A stretch of 64,000 nucleotides of DNA, from positions 137,611 through 201,610 of the forward strand of contig JAEXOO010000018.1 in NCBI GenBank assembly GCA_023439305.1, given 5' to 3'. Positions within the stretch are counted from its first letter, which is position 1, and each line of letters begins with the position of its first letter. The translations under genes were made by a program, and so were the position numbers. This DNA is from Pseudomonadota bacterium. Its GTDB lineage: Bacteria > Pseudomonadota > Gammaproteobacteria > Burkholderiales > Burkholderiaceae_B. Positions 51,244 through 60,005 of this stretch are shown one piece after another. The notes under the pieces were generated by a model. That model searched no databases. It was not told where the DNA came from and saw only the letters and a program-made list of their open reading frames with translations.

Positions 51244-51912
51244 ATGTTCACAAGCGGATTCAATGCCAATCACCTGAGCTTTCTGCTGGAAGGCGCCCTG
51301 TGGACAGTCTGTCTGTCGCTGATCTCTTTTGTAGGCGGCGGACTGGCCGGCGCCCTGGTTGCGCTGGCGCGCATCAGCACGTGGACGCCACTGCGCTGGC
51401 TGGCCATCGTCTATATCCAGATCATCCAGGGCACGCCTTTGCTGGTGATCCTGTTCCTGTCGTACTTCGGCCTGAGCATCATGGGCTTGTCCCTGCCGCC
51501 GCTGATCGCAGCAGGTCTATCCATGACGATTTACGTCAGCGCCTACCTGGGCGAGATCTGGCGCGGCAGCATCCAGTCCGTGGCACGCACCCAATGGGAA
51601 GCGGCCGAGTGCCTGGCTCTGTCCCGCTGGCAGCGGCTGCGCCTGGTGATCCTGCCGCAGGCCGTGCGCATCGCCACGCCGCCCACCGTGGGCTTCATGG
51701 TGCAGATCGTCAAGAACACCTCGCTGGCCTCCATCGTGGGTTTTGTGGAGCTGGTGCGGGCCGGACAGTTGATCAACAACTCCATTTTCCAGCCCTTCCT
51801 GATCTACGTGCTGATCGCCGCACTGTACTTCGCCATGTGCTATCCGCTGTCGGCCTGGAGCCGTCGCCTGGAGATGCGCCTGCATTTCGGCCACCGGCCG
51901 GTCCAGAAATAA
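51244..51912 (+). CDS. Polar amino-acid-type ABC transporter permease 2
   Basis: A 222-residue permease of the same class. YIQIIQGTPLLVILFLSYFG and AAECLALSRWQRLRLVILPQ are the signature and EAA loop. It starts three bases after permease 1 and forms the heterodimer with it. Confidence 0.9.
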   Translation: MFTSGFNANHLSFLLEGALWTVCLSLISFVGGGLAGALVALARISTWTPLRWLAIVYIQIIQGTPLLVILFLSYFGLSIMGLSLPPLIAAGLSMTIYVSAYLGEIWRGSIQSVARTQWEAAECLALSRWQRLRLVILPQAVRIATPPTVGFMVQIVKNTSLASIVGFVELVRAGQLINNSIFQPFLIYVLIAALYFAMCYPLSAWSRRLEMRLHFGHRPVQK

Positions 51913-51937
51913 ATCCACGCCACCAAGGAGTCCCCTC

Positions 51938-52666
51938 ATGTCCATCGTGGTCGAACTGAAAGACGTACATAAAAGCTTCGGCAGCAATGCTGTTCTGAAC
52001 GGCGTGTCCTTCGCCATTCCCAAAGGCCAGGTGACGGCCATCATCGGACGCAGCGGTTCGGGCAAAAGCACGGCGCTGCGCTGCATAGACAGGCTGGAAA
52101 TCATCGACAGCGGACAGATCCAGGTCTGCGGCCACCAGGTTCATGCCCCTGAGGTCTGCCTACGCTCGCTGCGCACCGACGTGGGGATCGTGTTCCAGAG
52201 CTACAACCTGTTCCCGCACCTGACCGTGGAGCGCAACATCATGCTGGCGCCGCAGGTGGTGCGCGGCCGCAGCAGGGAGCAGGCCCGCGAGATCTGCCGC
52301 CGCACCCTGGCGCAGGTCGGCCTGTCGGACAAAGCCCAGGCCTATCCGGAACAATTGTCCGGCGGCCAGCAGCAACGCGTGGCAATTGCCCGTTCACTGG
52401 CCATGGAACCCAAAGTCATGCTGTTTGACGAGGTTACCTCGGCCCTGGATCCGCAACTGACCGGCGAAGTGCTGCGCGTGATCGAAAGCCTGGCCGCCGA
52501 CGGCATGACGATGGTGCTGGTGACCCACGAGATGGAATTCGCCGCACGCGTGGCCGATGTGGTGATCTTCATGCACCAGGGTCGCGTCTGGGAGACCGGT
52601 CCCGGCGAGATGCTGCGCAAGCCCGCAACCCCCGAGCTACAAGAATTCCTGGCCCACGGCCTTTGA
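51938..52666 (+). CDS. Polar amino-acid-type ABC transporter ATP-binding protein
   Basis: A 242-residue ABC ATPase of the GlnQ/HisP class. Walker A GRSGSGKST, VGIVFQSYNLFPHLTVERNI (Q-loop), signature LSGGQQQRVAIARSL, Walker B VMLFDEVTSALD and switch His VTHEMEFA are all present. CTCAAGGAG-like ribosome site 25 bases after permease 2. Confidence 0.93.
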   Translation: MSIVVELKDVHKSFGSNAVLNGVSFAIPKGQVTAIIGRSGSGKSTALRCIDRLEIIDSGQIQVCGHQVHAPEVCLRSLRTDVGIVFQSYNLFPHLTVERNIMLAPQVVRGRSREQAREICRRTLAQVGLSDKAQAYPEQLSGGQQQRVAIARSLAMEPKVMLFDEVTSALDPQLTGEVLRVIESLAADGMTMVLVTHEMEFAARVADVVIFMHQGRVWETGPGEMLRKPATPELQEFLAHGL

Positions 52667-52704
52667 TCCCCTGCTTTCATAACGACACACACGGAGACGA
52701 CACC

Positions 52705-53505
52705 ATGACCATTCCTACCCTCCTGCGCGCCAGCCTGCTGGCCTTGGGCCTGGCAGGCCTGTCCGCAGCCGCTCACGCCGGCGCCTTGGACGATATCAAG
52801 ACGGCGAAGAAAATACGCGTGGGCATAGACCTGGGCGCCCCCTTCTACGGTTATATCGACGACAAGATGCAGGCGGTCGGCTCGGACGTGGAAGCCGCCC
52901 GCCTGCTGGCCCAGGACCTGGGAGTGGAGCTGGAAATCGTGCAGACTACCAATTCGGCTCGCATCCCCAATCTGCTGTCCAACAAGGCCGACCTGATCAT
53001 CTCATCGCTGTCCATCACGCCCGAGCGGGCCAAGGCAGTGGACTTCTCCATTCCCTACGGTGCCATTCAGGCCGCCGTGGGCGCGCCCAAGGACGTCGCT
53101 ATTTCCAGCATGGCCGACCTTTCGGGCAAGCGCGTGGCCGTGACCCGCGGCGGTCCGCAGGACAAGCTGGTCAGCGAACGCGCCCCGCAAGCCAATATCG
53201 TGCGCTTCGATGACGAGGCCGCCTCCATCACAGCGGCAGCCAGCGGCCAGACCGACATCGTGGCCATCACTCCGCCCATCATCAAAGCCATTGCCGATCG
53301 CAATCCCTCGCGCCCTTTTGAAGTGAAGTTCGTGATCGAGTCCTACAAGCTGGGCATCGCCATGCGCCAGAACGAACCCGAGCTCAAAGGCTGGGTAGAC
53401 CAATGGGTGCGCACGAATCTGCAGAACGGCAAGCTCAACGACATCCACCTGAAGTACGCCGGCGTGCCCATCCCCGACGACATCGTCCAGGCCTCGGCCC
53501 AATAA
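52705..53505 (+). CDS. ABC transporter periplasmic binding protein, family 3
   Basis: A 266-residue precursor with a signal peptide (LRASLLALGLAGLSAAAHA). AKKIRVGIDLGAPFYGYIDD and SDVEAARLLAQDLGVELEIV are the family-3 N-terminal blocks, DLIISSLSITPERAKAVDFS the ligand-site block. Family 3 proteins bind polar amino acids and relatives; the Arg usually holding the alpha-carboxylate is not obvious to me, so the ligand is open. The ATG at 52705 is chosen; the frame is open to 52663, where it would overlap the ATPase. Confidence 0.9.
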   Translation: MTIPTLLRASLLALGLAGLSAAAHAGALDDIKTAKKIRVGIDLGAPFYGYIDDKMQAVGSDVEAARLLAQDLGVELEIVQTTNSARIPNLLSNKADLIISSLSITPERAKAVDFSIPYGAIQAAVGAPKDVAISSMADLSGKRVAVTRGGPQDKLVSERAPQANIVRFDDEAASITAAASGQTDIVAITPPIIKAIADRNPSRPFEVKFVIESYKLGIAMRQNEPELKGWVDQWVRTNLQNGKLNDIHLKYAGVPIPDDIVQASAQ

Positions 53506-53509
53506 TCCA

Positions 53510-53529
53510 GGGCCGGCGCCCGGCCCCTT
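53510..53529 (+). terminator. Possible attenuating hairpin after the ABC operon
   Basis: GGGCCGG-CGC-CCGGCCC is a perfect 7-bp stem followed by CTTTCAA. The U-tract is short, so it may reduce rather than stop transcription into the VOC gene 88 bases later. Confidence 0.45.
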
Positions 53530-53617
53530 TCAACTCCCCCTTCCCGACGGCGCCCTGATCGGCGCCGCGGGGCTGGCTGCGCCCCGCGCCAGCCGAACTT
53601 TCATCAGGAATCTGTTT

Positions 53618-54157
53618 ATGAGCACCCTTTTCGGCGAAATCCGCCAGCTTGGCTATGTCGTAAGCGACATTGAAGCCGCCATGGAGTACTGGAGCCGGCA
53701 TCTGGGCGTAGGCCCCTGGTACTACAACCCCAAAGTCGGCATCAAGAACTACCAATATCGCGGCCAGGCCTACGAACCGCACAACTCCGTTGCGCTGGCC
53801 AACTCCGGCGCGGTCCAGGTCGAACTGATCCAGTGCCGCAACGACGTGCCATCCATGTACCGCGACTTTCTGCAGGCAGGCCGCCTGGGCCTGCAGCATG
53901 TCGCCTACTGGACCCAGGACTATGACGCCGACCTGAAGCGGGCGCTGGACCACGGTCTGAAGGTCGTCATGAGCGGTGAAGTCGGCGAGCGCGGCCGCTT
54001 CTGCTACTTCGACACCGAATTCCACCCCGGCGCCGTCGTGGAGCTGTCCGAAGTGGCCGGCCCCAAAGGCAAGCTGTTCTCGCTGATTCGCCAGGCTTCC
54101 CAAGACTGGGACGGCAGCGATCCGGTGCGCCCATTCCCCGACCTGGCCACTCTGTAG
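53618..54157 (+). CDS. VOC family protein (methylmalonyl-CoA-epimerase/glyoxalase-like)
   Basis: A 179-residue protein with two paired beta-alpha-beta3 modules. EIRQLGYVVSDIEAAMEYWS opens the fold, NSGAVQVELIQ carries a likely Glu ligand, LQHVAYWTQDYDADLKRAL a likely His ligand, and HPGAVVELSEV the closing Glu ligand. VOC enzymes bind a divalent metal and act as epimerases, isomerases, lyases or dioxygenases. It precedes the RuBisCO-like protein gene by 11 bases, so they are very likely co-transcribed and act in the same route. Confidence 0.85.
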   Translation: MSTLFGEIRQLGYVVSDIEAAMEYWSRHLGVGPWYYNPKVGIKNYQYRGQAYEPHNSVALANSGAVQVELIQCRNDVPSMYRDFLQAGRLGLQHVAYWTQDYDADLKRALDHGLKVVMSGEVGERGRFCYFDTEFHPGAVVELSEVAGPKGKLFSLIRQASQDWDGSDPVRPFPDLATL

Positions 54158-54168
54158 GCCCGACCGCC

Positions 54169-55443
54169 ATGAGCACCGATACCTTTCTGGCCCGTTATCT
54201 GATCGAAACGCCGCTTGCACCCGCCCAGGTGGCCGAGGTCATTGCCGGCGAACAGTCCTGCGGCACCTTCACCCGCGTCGCCGGAGAAACCGATGAACTG
54301 CGCGCCCGCGCGCGCGCCACGGTCGAACACATCCAGGAGCTGGACAGCGTCGAGCGCCCCAGCCTGTCCAACGCCTTGCTGGAGCGCCGCGGCACGCCCG
54401 GCCCTTGGCGACGAGCGCTGGTGGACATACGCTTTCCCATCGCCAACATCGGGGCCAACTTGCCCACACTGGCCGCCTGCGTGACCGGCAATCTGTTCGA
54501 CCTGGGTGAAGTCACCGGCCTGCGGTTGCAGGCCCTGGAACTGCCCGCCCACTATCGCCGCCAGTTTGATGCGCCCGCCCAGGGCATTGCGGGAACGCGG
54601 CAACGCGCGGGGGTGGCGCAAGGCGCCTTGGTAGGCACCATCATCAAGCCCAGCGTAGGGCTGCGCACCGACGATGTGGTCCGGCTCGTGCAGACCTTGT
54701 GCCAAGCCGGCGTGGACTTCATCAAAGATGACGAGGTCTGCGCGAATCCGGCCCACTCTCCGCTGCGCGAGCGCATTCCCGCCGTGATGGCCGCAATCCG
54801 GGACCACGAGCAGCGCAGCGGCAAACATGTGATGTTCGCCTTCAACATCAGCGATGAAACCGACGCCATGAAACGTCACGCGGATCTGGTGGAGCGTGAA
54901 GGCGGCAGCTGCGTGATGGTCAGCCAGAACTGGGTGGGGTACTCCGCCCTGCAGACGCTGCGCCGTCACACCGGCCTGGCTCTGCACGCGCATCGCAATG
55001 GCTACGGCGCGCTGTCGCGCCACCCGGTCCTGGGTATTTCGGTCTCGGCCTACCAGACCCTCTGGCGCCTGGCTGGCGCAGACCATATCCACGTCCATGG
55101 GCTGGAGGGCAAATTCGCCCAGCCCGACAGCGAAGTGCGCGACGCTATCGCTCATTGCCTGCGTCCGCTGGATGACCGGCATGACGACCGGGTGCTGCCC
55201 GTCGTGTCGTCCGGTCAATGGGCCGGTACTGTGCCCGCGACCTGGCAGGCGGCCAACAGCACCGACGTGCTGTTCATGGCCGGCGGCGGCATTCTGGCGC
55301 ATCCGGACGGAGCAGCCGCCGGCGTACTGAGCCTGCGCCAGGCCTGGGAAGCGGCCGGCCAGGGGCTGGCGCTGCGCGACAAGGCGCTGACCAGCCCCGA
55401 ACTGGCCCGGGCCCTGGATTTTTTTGGCCCCAAAATGGCGTGA
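54169..55443 (+). CDS. RuBisCO-like protein (form IV), with catalytic residues kept
   Basis: A 424-residue member of the RuBisCO large-chain superfamily. Lys160 (VGTIIKPSVGL, equivalent to K175), Lys186-Asp188-Glu189 (GVDFIKDDEV, the carbamate lysine and Mg ligands), His275-Arg276 (HAHRNG, H294), His308 (GADHIHVHG, H327), Lys315 (LEGKF, K334 of loop 6), Ser347/Gly349 (VVSSGQ) and Gly372-374 (AGGGILAHPDG) are retained, but the second lysine after the first motif (K177) is Ser. This pattern fits RLPs of sugar-acid metabolism such as OiaX (3-oxo-isoapionate-4-phosphate decarboxylase), not carboxylase. It is followed by a DUF1537 kinase after nine bases, as OiaX is paired with OiaK. The substrate here is not established. 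Confidence 0.88.
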   Translation: MSTDTFLARYLIETPLAPAQVAEVIAGEQSCGTFTRVAGETDELRARARATVEHIQELDSVERPSLSNALLERRGTPGPWRRALVDIRFPIANIGANLPTLAACVTGNLFDLGEVTGLRLQALELPAHYRRQFDAPAQGIAGTRQRAGVAQGALVGTIIKPSVGLRTDDVVRLVQTLCQAGVDFIKDDEVCANPAHSPLRERIPAVMAAIRDHEQRSGKHVMFAFNISDETDAMKRHADLVEREGGSCVMVSQNWVGYSALQTLRRHTGLALHAHRNGYGALSRHPVLGISVSAYQTLWRLAGADHIHVHGLEGKFAQPDSEVRDAIAHCLRPLDDRHDDRVLPVVSSGQWAGTVPATWQAANSTDVLFMAGGGILAHPDGAAAGVLSLRQAWEAAGQGLALRDKALTSPELARALDFFGPKMA

Positions 55444-55452
55444 GCAAACAGC

Positions 55453-56847
55453 ATGAGCTCCACTACCTTTAAGCCTGAGTACGCCTGGTATGGCGATGAT
55501 TTCACGGGCGCCAGCGACACCCTCGCCACCCTGAGCCAAGGAGGACTGTCCGCCCTGCTGCTGCTGGAGCCGCCGCCGCAGCAGCGATGGGCCCGATTGA
55601 AAGGGGTACAGGCCATAGGACTGGCAGGCGCCACCCGCTCCATGGACCCGGCGGCCATGCGCCGCGCCCTGGCGCCCGCGGTACGCTTTTTTACCGCGAT
55701 ACAGCCGGGTGTATTGCATTACAAGATCTGCTCTACCTTCGACAGCACCCCTCGCGTGGGCAATATCGCCGTGGCGCTGGAATCCCTGCGTCCGGCGGCA
55801 TCCGTGCCGGTCACCCCGATTCTGGGGGGACAGCCCAGCCTGGGCCGCTATTGTATCTTCGGCAACCTGTATGCCCGGGCCGGGCAGGACGGCCACGTAT
55901 ACCGATTGGATCGTCATCCGACCATGAGCCGCCACCCTGTCACACCCATGAAGGAAGCGGACCTGCTGCGCCATCTGCAAGCACAAGGCCTTGCCGGCCT
56001 GCTTGGTCTTTCCTACACCGACTACACGCAAGCCGGCTGGTCCGCCGGCCAGCAGGCTGCCCGATGGCTGTCTGCCGGCGCGGCATCAGGGCATCTGCAT
56101 CCTGTGCTGGACGTCAGCTGTGACGAGGACTTGAACCAGGCCGGCGCCGTGCTGACCGAACTGAGCCGCCACGGCACCGTCCTGACCGCCGGGGCCAGCA
56201 GCGTCGCGCAAGCCTACCTGAGCCAATCAAACCGCCTGAGCCCGACACCTGCCGGGAATCTGAGTCCTGCCGAGAAGCCCGTGCTGATCGTCGTAGGCAG
56301 CCAATCACCTGTCACAGAACGCCAGGTCGCGCTCTGCCGCATGGCCGACATCCTGATGCTGGATCCGGTGCGCTTGCACGCCTCGCCAGGCTATGCCGAG
56401 CAGCTCCAGGAAAAAGTGCGCCGCAACCTGCAACAAGGCCGGCACACCCTGCTGAAGACGCAGTCGGCCGATAAGACCGCCTCCACCCCGGAGCAGCTGG
56501 ATACGCAAAGCGCCGGCGACGCCAGCCAGCCAGCCGCCGTCTTGCCCGCCCTGGTCGTCGCCCGGGACACCGCGAACCTGATCGCCGGCCTGACCCGCCG
56601 CCTGCGCGCCGACGGCCTGCTCTCGCGCCTGTGCATCGCCGGCGGCGACACCTCCAGCCTGGGCACCCAAGCCCTGGGCATCTGGGGCTTGAGCTATCTG
56701 GGCCAAGTCGGTCCAGGCGTGTCGCTGTGCCAATGCCACAGCGACGACGAGCTGCAAGGCCTGGAGCTGGTGCTGAAAGGAGGACAAATGGGAGCGGACG
56801 ATTTCTTTGATCGAATCATCCTGGGCGGCGCAGCAGATCAGAACTGA
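55453..56847 (+). CDS. DUF1537 (four-carbon acid sugar) kinase family protein
   Basis: A 464-residue two-domain kinase. YAWYGDDFTGASDTLATLSQ is the N-terminal substrate-binding motif, and the C-terminal nucleotide-binding domain contains LVVARDTANLIAGLTRR, LCIAGGDTSSLGTQALGI and LVLKGGQMGADDFF. Family members phosphorylate 3-oxo-tetronate, D-threonate, or 3-oxo-isoapionate (OtnK, DtnK, OiaK). It lies directly after the RuBisCO-like gene. By analogy with OiaK-OiaX, the kinase makes the phosphorylated 3-oxo acid on which the RLP acts. Confidence 0.9.
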   Translation: MSSTTFKPEYAWYGDDFTGASDTLATLSQGGLSALLLLEPPPQQRWARLKGVQAIGLAGATRSMDPAAMRRALAPAVRFFTAIQPGVLHYKICSTFDSTPRVGNIAVALESLRPAASVPVTPILGGQPSLGRYCIFGNLYARAGQDGHVYRLDRHPTMSRHPVTPMKEADLLRHLQAQGLAGLLGLSYTDYTQAGWSAGQQAARWLSAGAASGHLHPVLDVSCDEDLNQAGAVLTELSRHGTVLTAGASSVAQAYLSQSNRLSPTPAGNLSPAEKPVLIVVGSQSPVTERQVALCRMADILMLDPVRLHASPGYAEQLQEKVRRNLQQGRHTLLKTQSADKTASTPEQLDTQSAGDASQPAAVLPALVVARDTANLIAGLTRRLRADGLLSRLCIAGGDTSSLGTQALGIWGLSYLGQVGPGVSLCQCHSDDELQGLELVLKGGQMGADDFFDRIILGGAADQN

Positions 56848-56908
56848 CCGAACACTGGTAAGCTAAGGCCCAAGCGATTCGACTTTCCAGCAAGAGGCCT
56901 GCTCAGAC

Positions 56909-57895
56909 ATGAATGACCGTCCCCTGCCCGACCGAATGGCCCCCTCCTCGTCCCATGTCACCCTGATCGGCGTGCCCACCGATATCGGCGCCGGCCGGCT
57001 GGGCGCTTCGCTGGGTCCGGATGCCCTGCGCGTGGCCCAGCTGGGCCCTGCACTGACGCGCTTCGGCGTGGATGTGCGCGACATCGGCAACCTGGCCGGC
57101 CCGCCCAACCCGCGCAGCGCCCGGGACCCCGACGCTCTGGGCCTGCGCAATCTGGCCGAATGCATCGCCTGGAATCAGGCCGCCCACGACGCCGTCCATG
57201 CCCAGCTTATCCAGGGGCGTACCCCCATCATGCTGGGTGGCGACCACTCACTGGCCATCGGTTCCATCAGCGCCGTGGCGCGTCATTGCCGCGCAGCGGG
57301 CAAGCGGCTGCGGGTGCTCTGGCTGGATGCCCATTCGGACTGCAACACACCCGATATATCGCCCAGCGGCAACGTCCATGGGATACCGGTAGCCAGCCTG
57401 TGCGGGCATGGGCCGGCGGAACTGGCCAGTCTTTCTGGCGCTCTGCCCGCTTTGCTGCCGGCCGATATCCGGCAGATCGGCCAGCGCAGCGTCGATGAGG
57501 CCGAAAAGCGCATGATTCAGACGCTGGGGCTGGAAGTCTACGACATGCGTTCCATCGACGAACTGGGCATGCGCGAAGTCATGCAGCGCGCCCTGTCGGA
57601 CCTGGAAAAAACCGCGAACGGCGACGTGCACCTGCATGTCAGCTTCGATATCGATTTTCTGGATCCTGAGATCGCGCCCGGAACAGGCACTACGGTGCGC
57701 GGCGGCCCCAATTACCGGGAAGCCCAACTGTGCATGGAAATGATCGCCGACACCGGCAAGCTGGCCTCGCTGGATATCGTCGAGCTCAATCCGGCCCTGG
57801 ACATCCGCAACCAGACGGCCGAGCTGGTCGTGGACCTGGTGGAAAGCCTGTTCGGCAAAAGCACCTTGGTGCGTTCAAGGAGACACAAGTCATGA
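56909..57895 (+). CDS. rocF: Arginase
   Basis: A 328-residue ureohydrolase. IMLGGDHSLAIGSISA (about residue 110), WLDAHSDCNTPDISPSGNVH (about 139; the Mn ligands and the NxHG loop), FDIDFLDPEIAPGTGTTVRG (about 245) with EIAPGTGT are arginase signatures, arguing against agmatinase. It hydrolyses arginine to ornithine and urea. It starts 61 bases after the kinase gene and overlaps the ornithine cyclodeaminase start by four bases. Confidence 0.92.
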   Translation: MNDRPLPDRMAPSSSHVTLIGVPTDIGAGRLGASLGPDALRVAQLGPALTRFGVDVRDIGNLAGPPNPRSARDPDALGLRNLAECIAWNQAAHDAVHAQLIQGRTPIMLGGDHSLAIGSISAVARHCRAAGKRLRVLWLDAHSDCNTPDISPSGNVHGIPVASLCGHGPAELASLSGALPALLPADIRQIGQRSVDEAEKRMIQTLGLEVYDMRSIDELGMREVMQRALSDLEKTANGDVHLHVSFDIDFLDPEIAPGTGTTVRGGPNYREAQLCMEMIADTGKLASLDIVELNPALDIRNQTAELVVDLVESLFGKSTLVRSRRHKS

Positions 57896-58938
57896 CTCGT
57901 TTCATCGACATTCCCGCCATGTCTCAGTTGATCGACACTATCGGCGTGGACACCTTCATCGCCGAATTGGCCGACACCATCCGCCAAGATTTCCTGCGCT
58001 GGCCGGACTTCGATAAATCCGCTCGCCTGGCCAGCCATTCCGAGATCGGTGTCATCGAGCTGATGCCCATCTCCGATGCCCGTCGCTATGCGTTCAAGTA
58101 TGTGAACGGCCATCCCGGCAACTCCGCTCACGGGCTGCCTACCGTCATGGCCTTCGGCGTACTGGCCGACGTAGCGACCGGCTACCCGCTCCTGCTCTCC
58201 GAGCTGACCTTGGCCACTGCGATACGCACCGCCGCGACCTCGCTGACAGCGGCACGCGTGCTGGCCCGCCCCGATTCACGCCGCATGGCCCTGATCGGCA
58301 ATGGCGCGCAAAGCGAGTTCCAAGCACTGGCCTTTCACAAGCACCTGGGAATCCAGGAAATCGCGGCCTACGATATCGCGCCATCCGCCACCGCCAGGCT
58401 GATGCGCAACCTGGCCGACTGCACCGAACTGACCATCACTCGCGCCGACTCCATCGCCCACGCGGTCCAAGGTGCCGACATCGTCACCACCCTGACCGCC
58501 AGCAAGACTCGCGCCACCATACTGACGCCTGACATGATCGCGCCTGGCATGCATATCAATGCAGTGGGAGGGGATTGCCCTGGCAAGACCGAGCTGCACC
58601 CCGACGTGCTGCGCTCAGGCCGCGTCTTCGTCGAATACGAGCCCCAGACCCGCATCGAAGGCGAGCTGCAGCAGATGCCCGCCGACTTTTCCGTCCAGCC
58701 GCTGTGGCAGGTTCTGGCGGGCGCCTCACCAGGGCGCCACACCTCCGGGGACATCACCATTTTTGATTCTGTCGGCTTTGCCCTGGAGGACTATTGCGCC
58801 CTGCGCTACCTCTACGAACAGGCGCAAAAGCACAATATCGGCATCCAGATCGAACTGGTACCGGGCACTGACGACGACCCCAAGGACCTGTTCGGTCATC
58901 TTCGAGGCCGCTCGACACGCATCCGGCGCGTCGCCTGA
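57892..58938 (+). CDS. ocd: Ornithine cyclodeaminase
   Basis: A 348-residue NAD-dependent enzyme turning ornithine into proline and ammonia. KYVNGHPGNSAHGLPTVMAF, ELTLATAIRTAATSLTAARV, MALIGNGAQSEFQALAF (Rossmann turn) and GMHINAVGGDCPGKTELHPD match ornithine cyclodeaminase rather than the shorter alanine dehydrogenase/mu-crystallin relatives. AAGGAGACAC precedes the ATG, which overlaps the arginase stop. With arginase it completes arginine to proline. Confidence 0.93.
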   Translation: MTRFIDIPAMSQLIDTIGVDTFIAELADTIRQDFLRWPDFDKSARLASHSEIGVIELMPISDARRYAFKYVNGHPGNSAHGLPTVMAFGVLADVATGYPLLLSELTLATAIRTAATSLTAARVLARPDSRRMALIGNGAQSEFQALAFHKHLGIQEIAAYDIAPSATARLMRNLADCTELTITRADSIAHAVQGADIVTTLTASKTRATILTPDMIAPGMHINAVGGDCPGKTELHPDVLRSGRVFVEYEPQTRIEGELQQMPADFSVQPLWQVLAGASPGRHTSGDITIFDSVGFALEDYCALRYLYEQAQKHNIGIQIELVPGTDDDPKDLFGHLRGRSTRIRRVA

Positions 58939-58981
58939 CGACACTGCAACACGGCCACCACTGGTGGTTCGCCACCGTGGC

Positions 58982-59896
58982 TCAGCCCGGCCCCGCATCC
59001 TTGAATAAGGCCGCAATATGGTCATACAGCCAAAGCGCACCCGCATCCAGCTGATGTCCATTCGGATAATGCAGGCCGATGGCTGCTTGCGGGGTCGAAA
59101 ACGGCAAAGCCTTACAGGTCAGCTCGCCTGACTGGCACAAGGCGTAGGCAATGGACTGAGGCGCGACCAGCAACACATCGTCCTGCTCCAAGAGCGGCTT
59201 CAGGGACTGGTATCCATCGACTTCCAGCACATAGCGCAGGCTTTTCCCCTGCCCCCGCATGAACTGGGTGATGCTGTAGTAGGGAAATTCATCCGTATCG
59301 ATTTTTATATGTCGGGCATTCAAGAAAAACGGCATATCCAGCCCATCCGAATCGGGCATCATTGCTTTTCTGCCTACGCATAGAAATGACTCCTGATACA
59401 AATGCCGGGATGCATATAAATCGATGTTTTCCATTTCCGGACAAATAGCTGCGTCGAGTTCAGATTTATACAAACTGCTTTCAAGTGTCGCCTTATCGAC
59501 ATTCACGATATCCAGGCATATTCCGGGCGCGGCGTGACGCAGCGACATATACAACCGGGGCAATGCGCTGTGCCGCATGGCCGGGCTGAAAGCCACACGA
59601 AAACGCCTGTCACTGCGCTCAGGCTCAAAGTCGTAAGCCAGGCGCAACGCAGCCTGCAAAGCGTGAATGGCGTTTTCAACAGGCTGGAACATCGCTTGCG
59701 CCATGCGCGTGGGCTGCATGCCGCCCTTGGCCCGGACAAACAAGACATCATCAAAGTGCAGTCTCAGGCGCGCCAGGGCATGACTGATCGCCGGTTGACT
59801 CAAGTGCATGCGCACCGCTGCCCGGGATAAGTTGCGTTCCTGATAGATCACAACAAATATCCGCAGCAGATTCAAATCCATGCGCGAGAGATCCAT
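58982..59896 (-). CDS. LysR family regulator (NahR/NodD-like)
   Basis: A 304-residue LysR-type regulator. LSRMDLNLLRIFVVIYQERN and RAAVRMHLSQPAISHALARL form the winged helix; RVAFSPAMRHSALPRLYMSL is the start of the effector domain as in the NahR/NodD group, which senses aromatic acids. It is divergent from the Rieske oxygenase operon and convergent with ornithine cyclodeaminase (43-base gap). A 10-bp inverted repeat at 59971-59999 is a likely operator. Confidence 0.9.
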   Translation of the reverse strand: MDLSRMDLNLLRIFVVIYQERNLSRAAVRMHLSQPAISHALARLRLHFDDVLFVRAKGGMQPTRMAQAMFQPVENAIHALQAALRLAYDFEPERSDRRFRVAFSPAMRHSALPRLYMSLRHAAPGICLDIVNVDKATLESSLYKSELDAAICPEMENIDLYASRHLYQESFLCVGRKAMMPDSDGLDMPFFLNARHIKIDTDEFPYYSITQFMRGQGKSLRYVLEVDGYQSLKPLLEQDDVLLVAPQSIAYALCQSGELTCKALPFSTPQAAIGLHYPNGHQLDAGALWLYDHIAALFKDAGPG

Positions 59897-59970
59897 ACTA
59901 TTCGCCCCATTGATAATCGTTATGAAAACAACGAACTTGACCCTATTTCAGGTCAGCCATACATTTATTA

Positions 59971-59999
59971 TTAATTTAAAAATTTTAAGTTTAAATTAA
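59971..59999. promoter_or_regulatory. Inverted repeat in the LysR/Rieske divergent promoter
   Basis: TTAATTTAAA and TTTAAATTAA form a perfect 10-10 inverted repeat around a 9-base spacer, immediately upstream of the reductase ATG (60006), in a very AT-rich stretch. Confidence 0.5.
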
Positions 60000-60005
60000 T
60001 TTTTT

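Noticed and set aside
54169..55443. Carbon-fixing RuBisCO
   Set aside because: The K177 equivalent is Ser, no small subunit or phosphoribulokinase is nearby, and it is paired with a DUF1537 kinase as in form IV proteins.
54004..56031. Minus-strand frame of 675 codons opposite the RLP and kinase genes
   Set aside because: Composition of an antisense shadow; both plus-strand proteins have conserved catalytic motifs.
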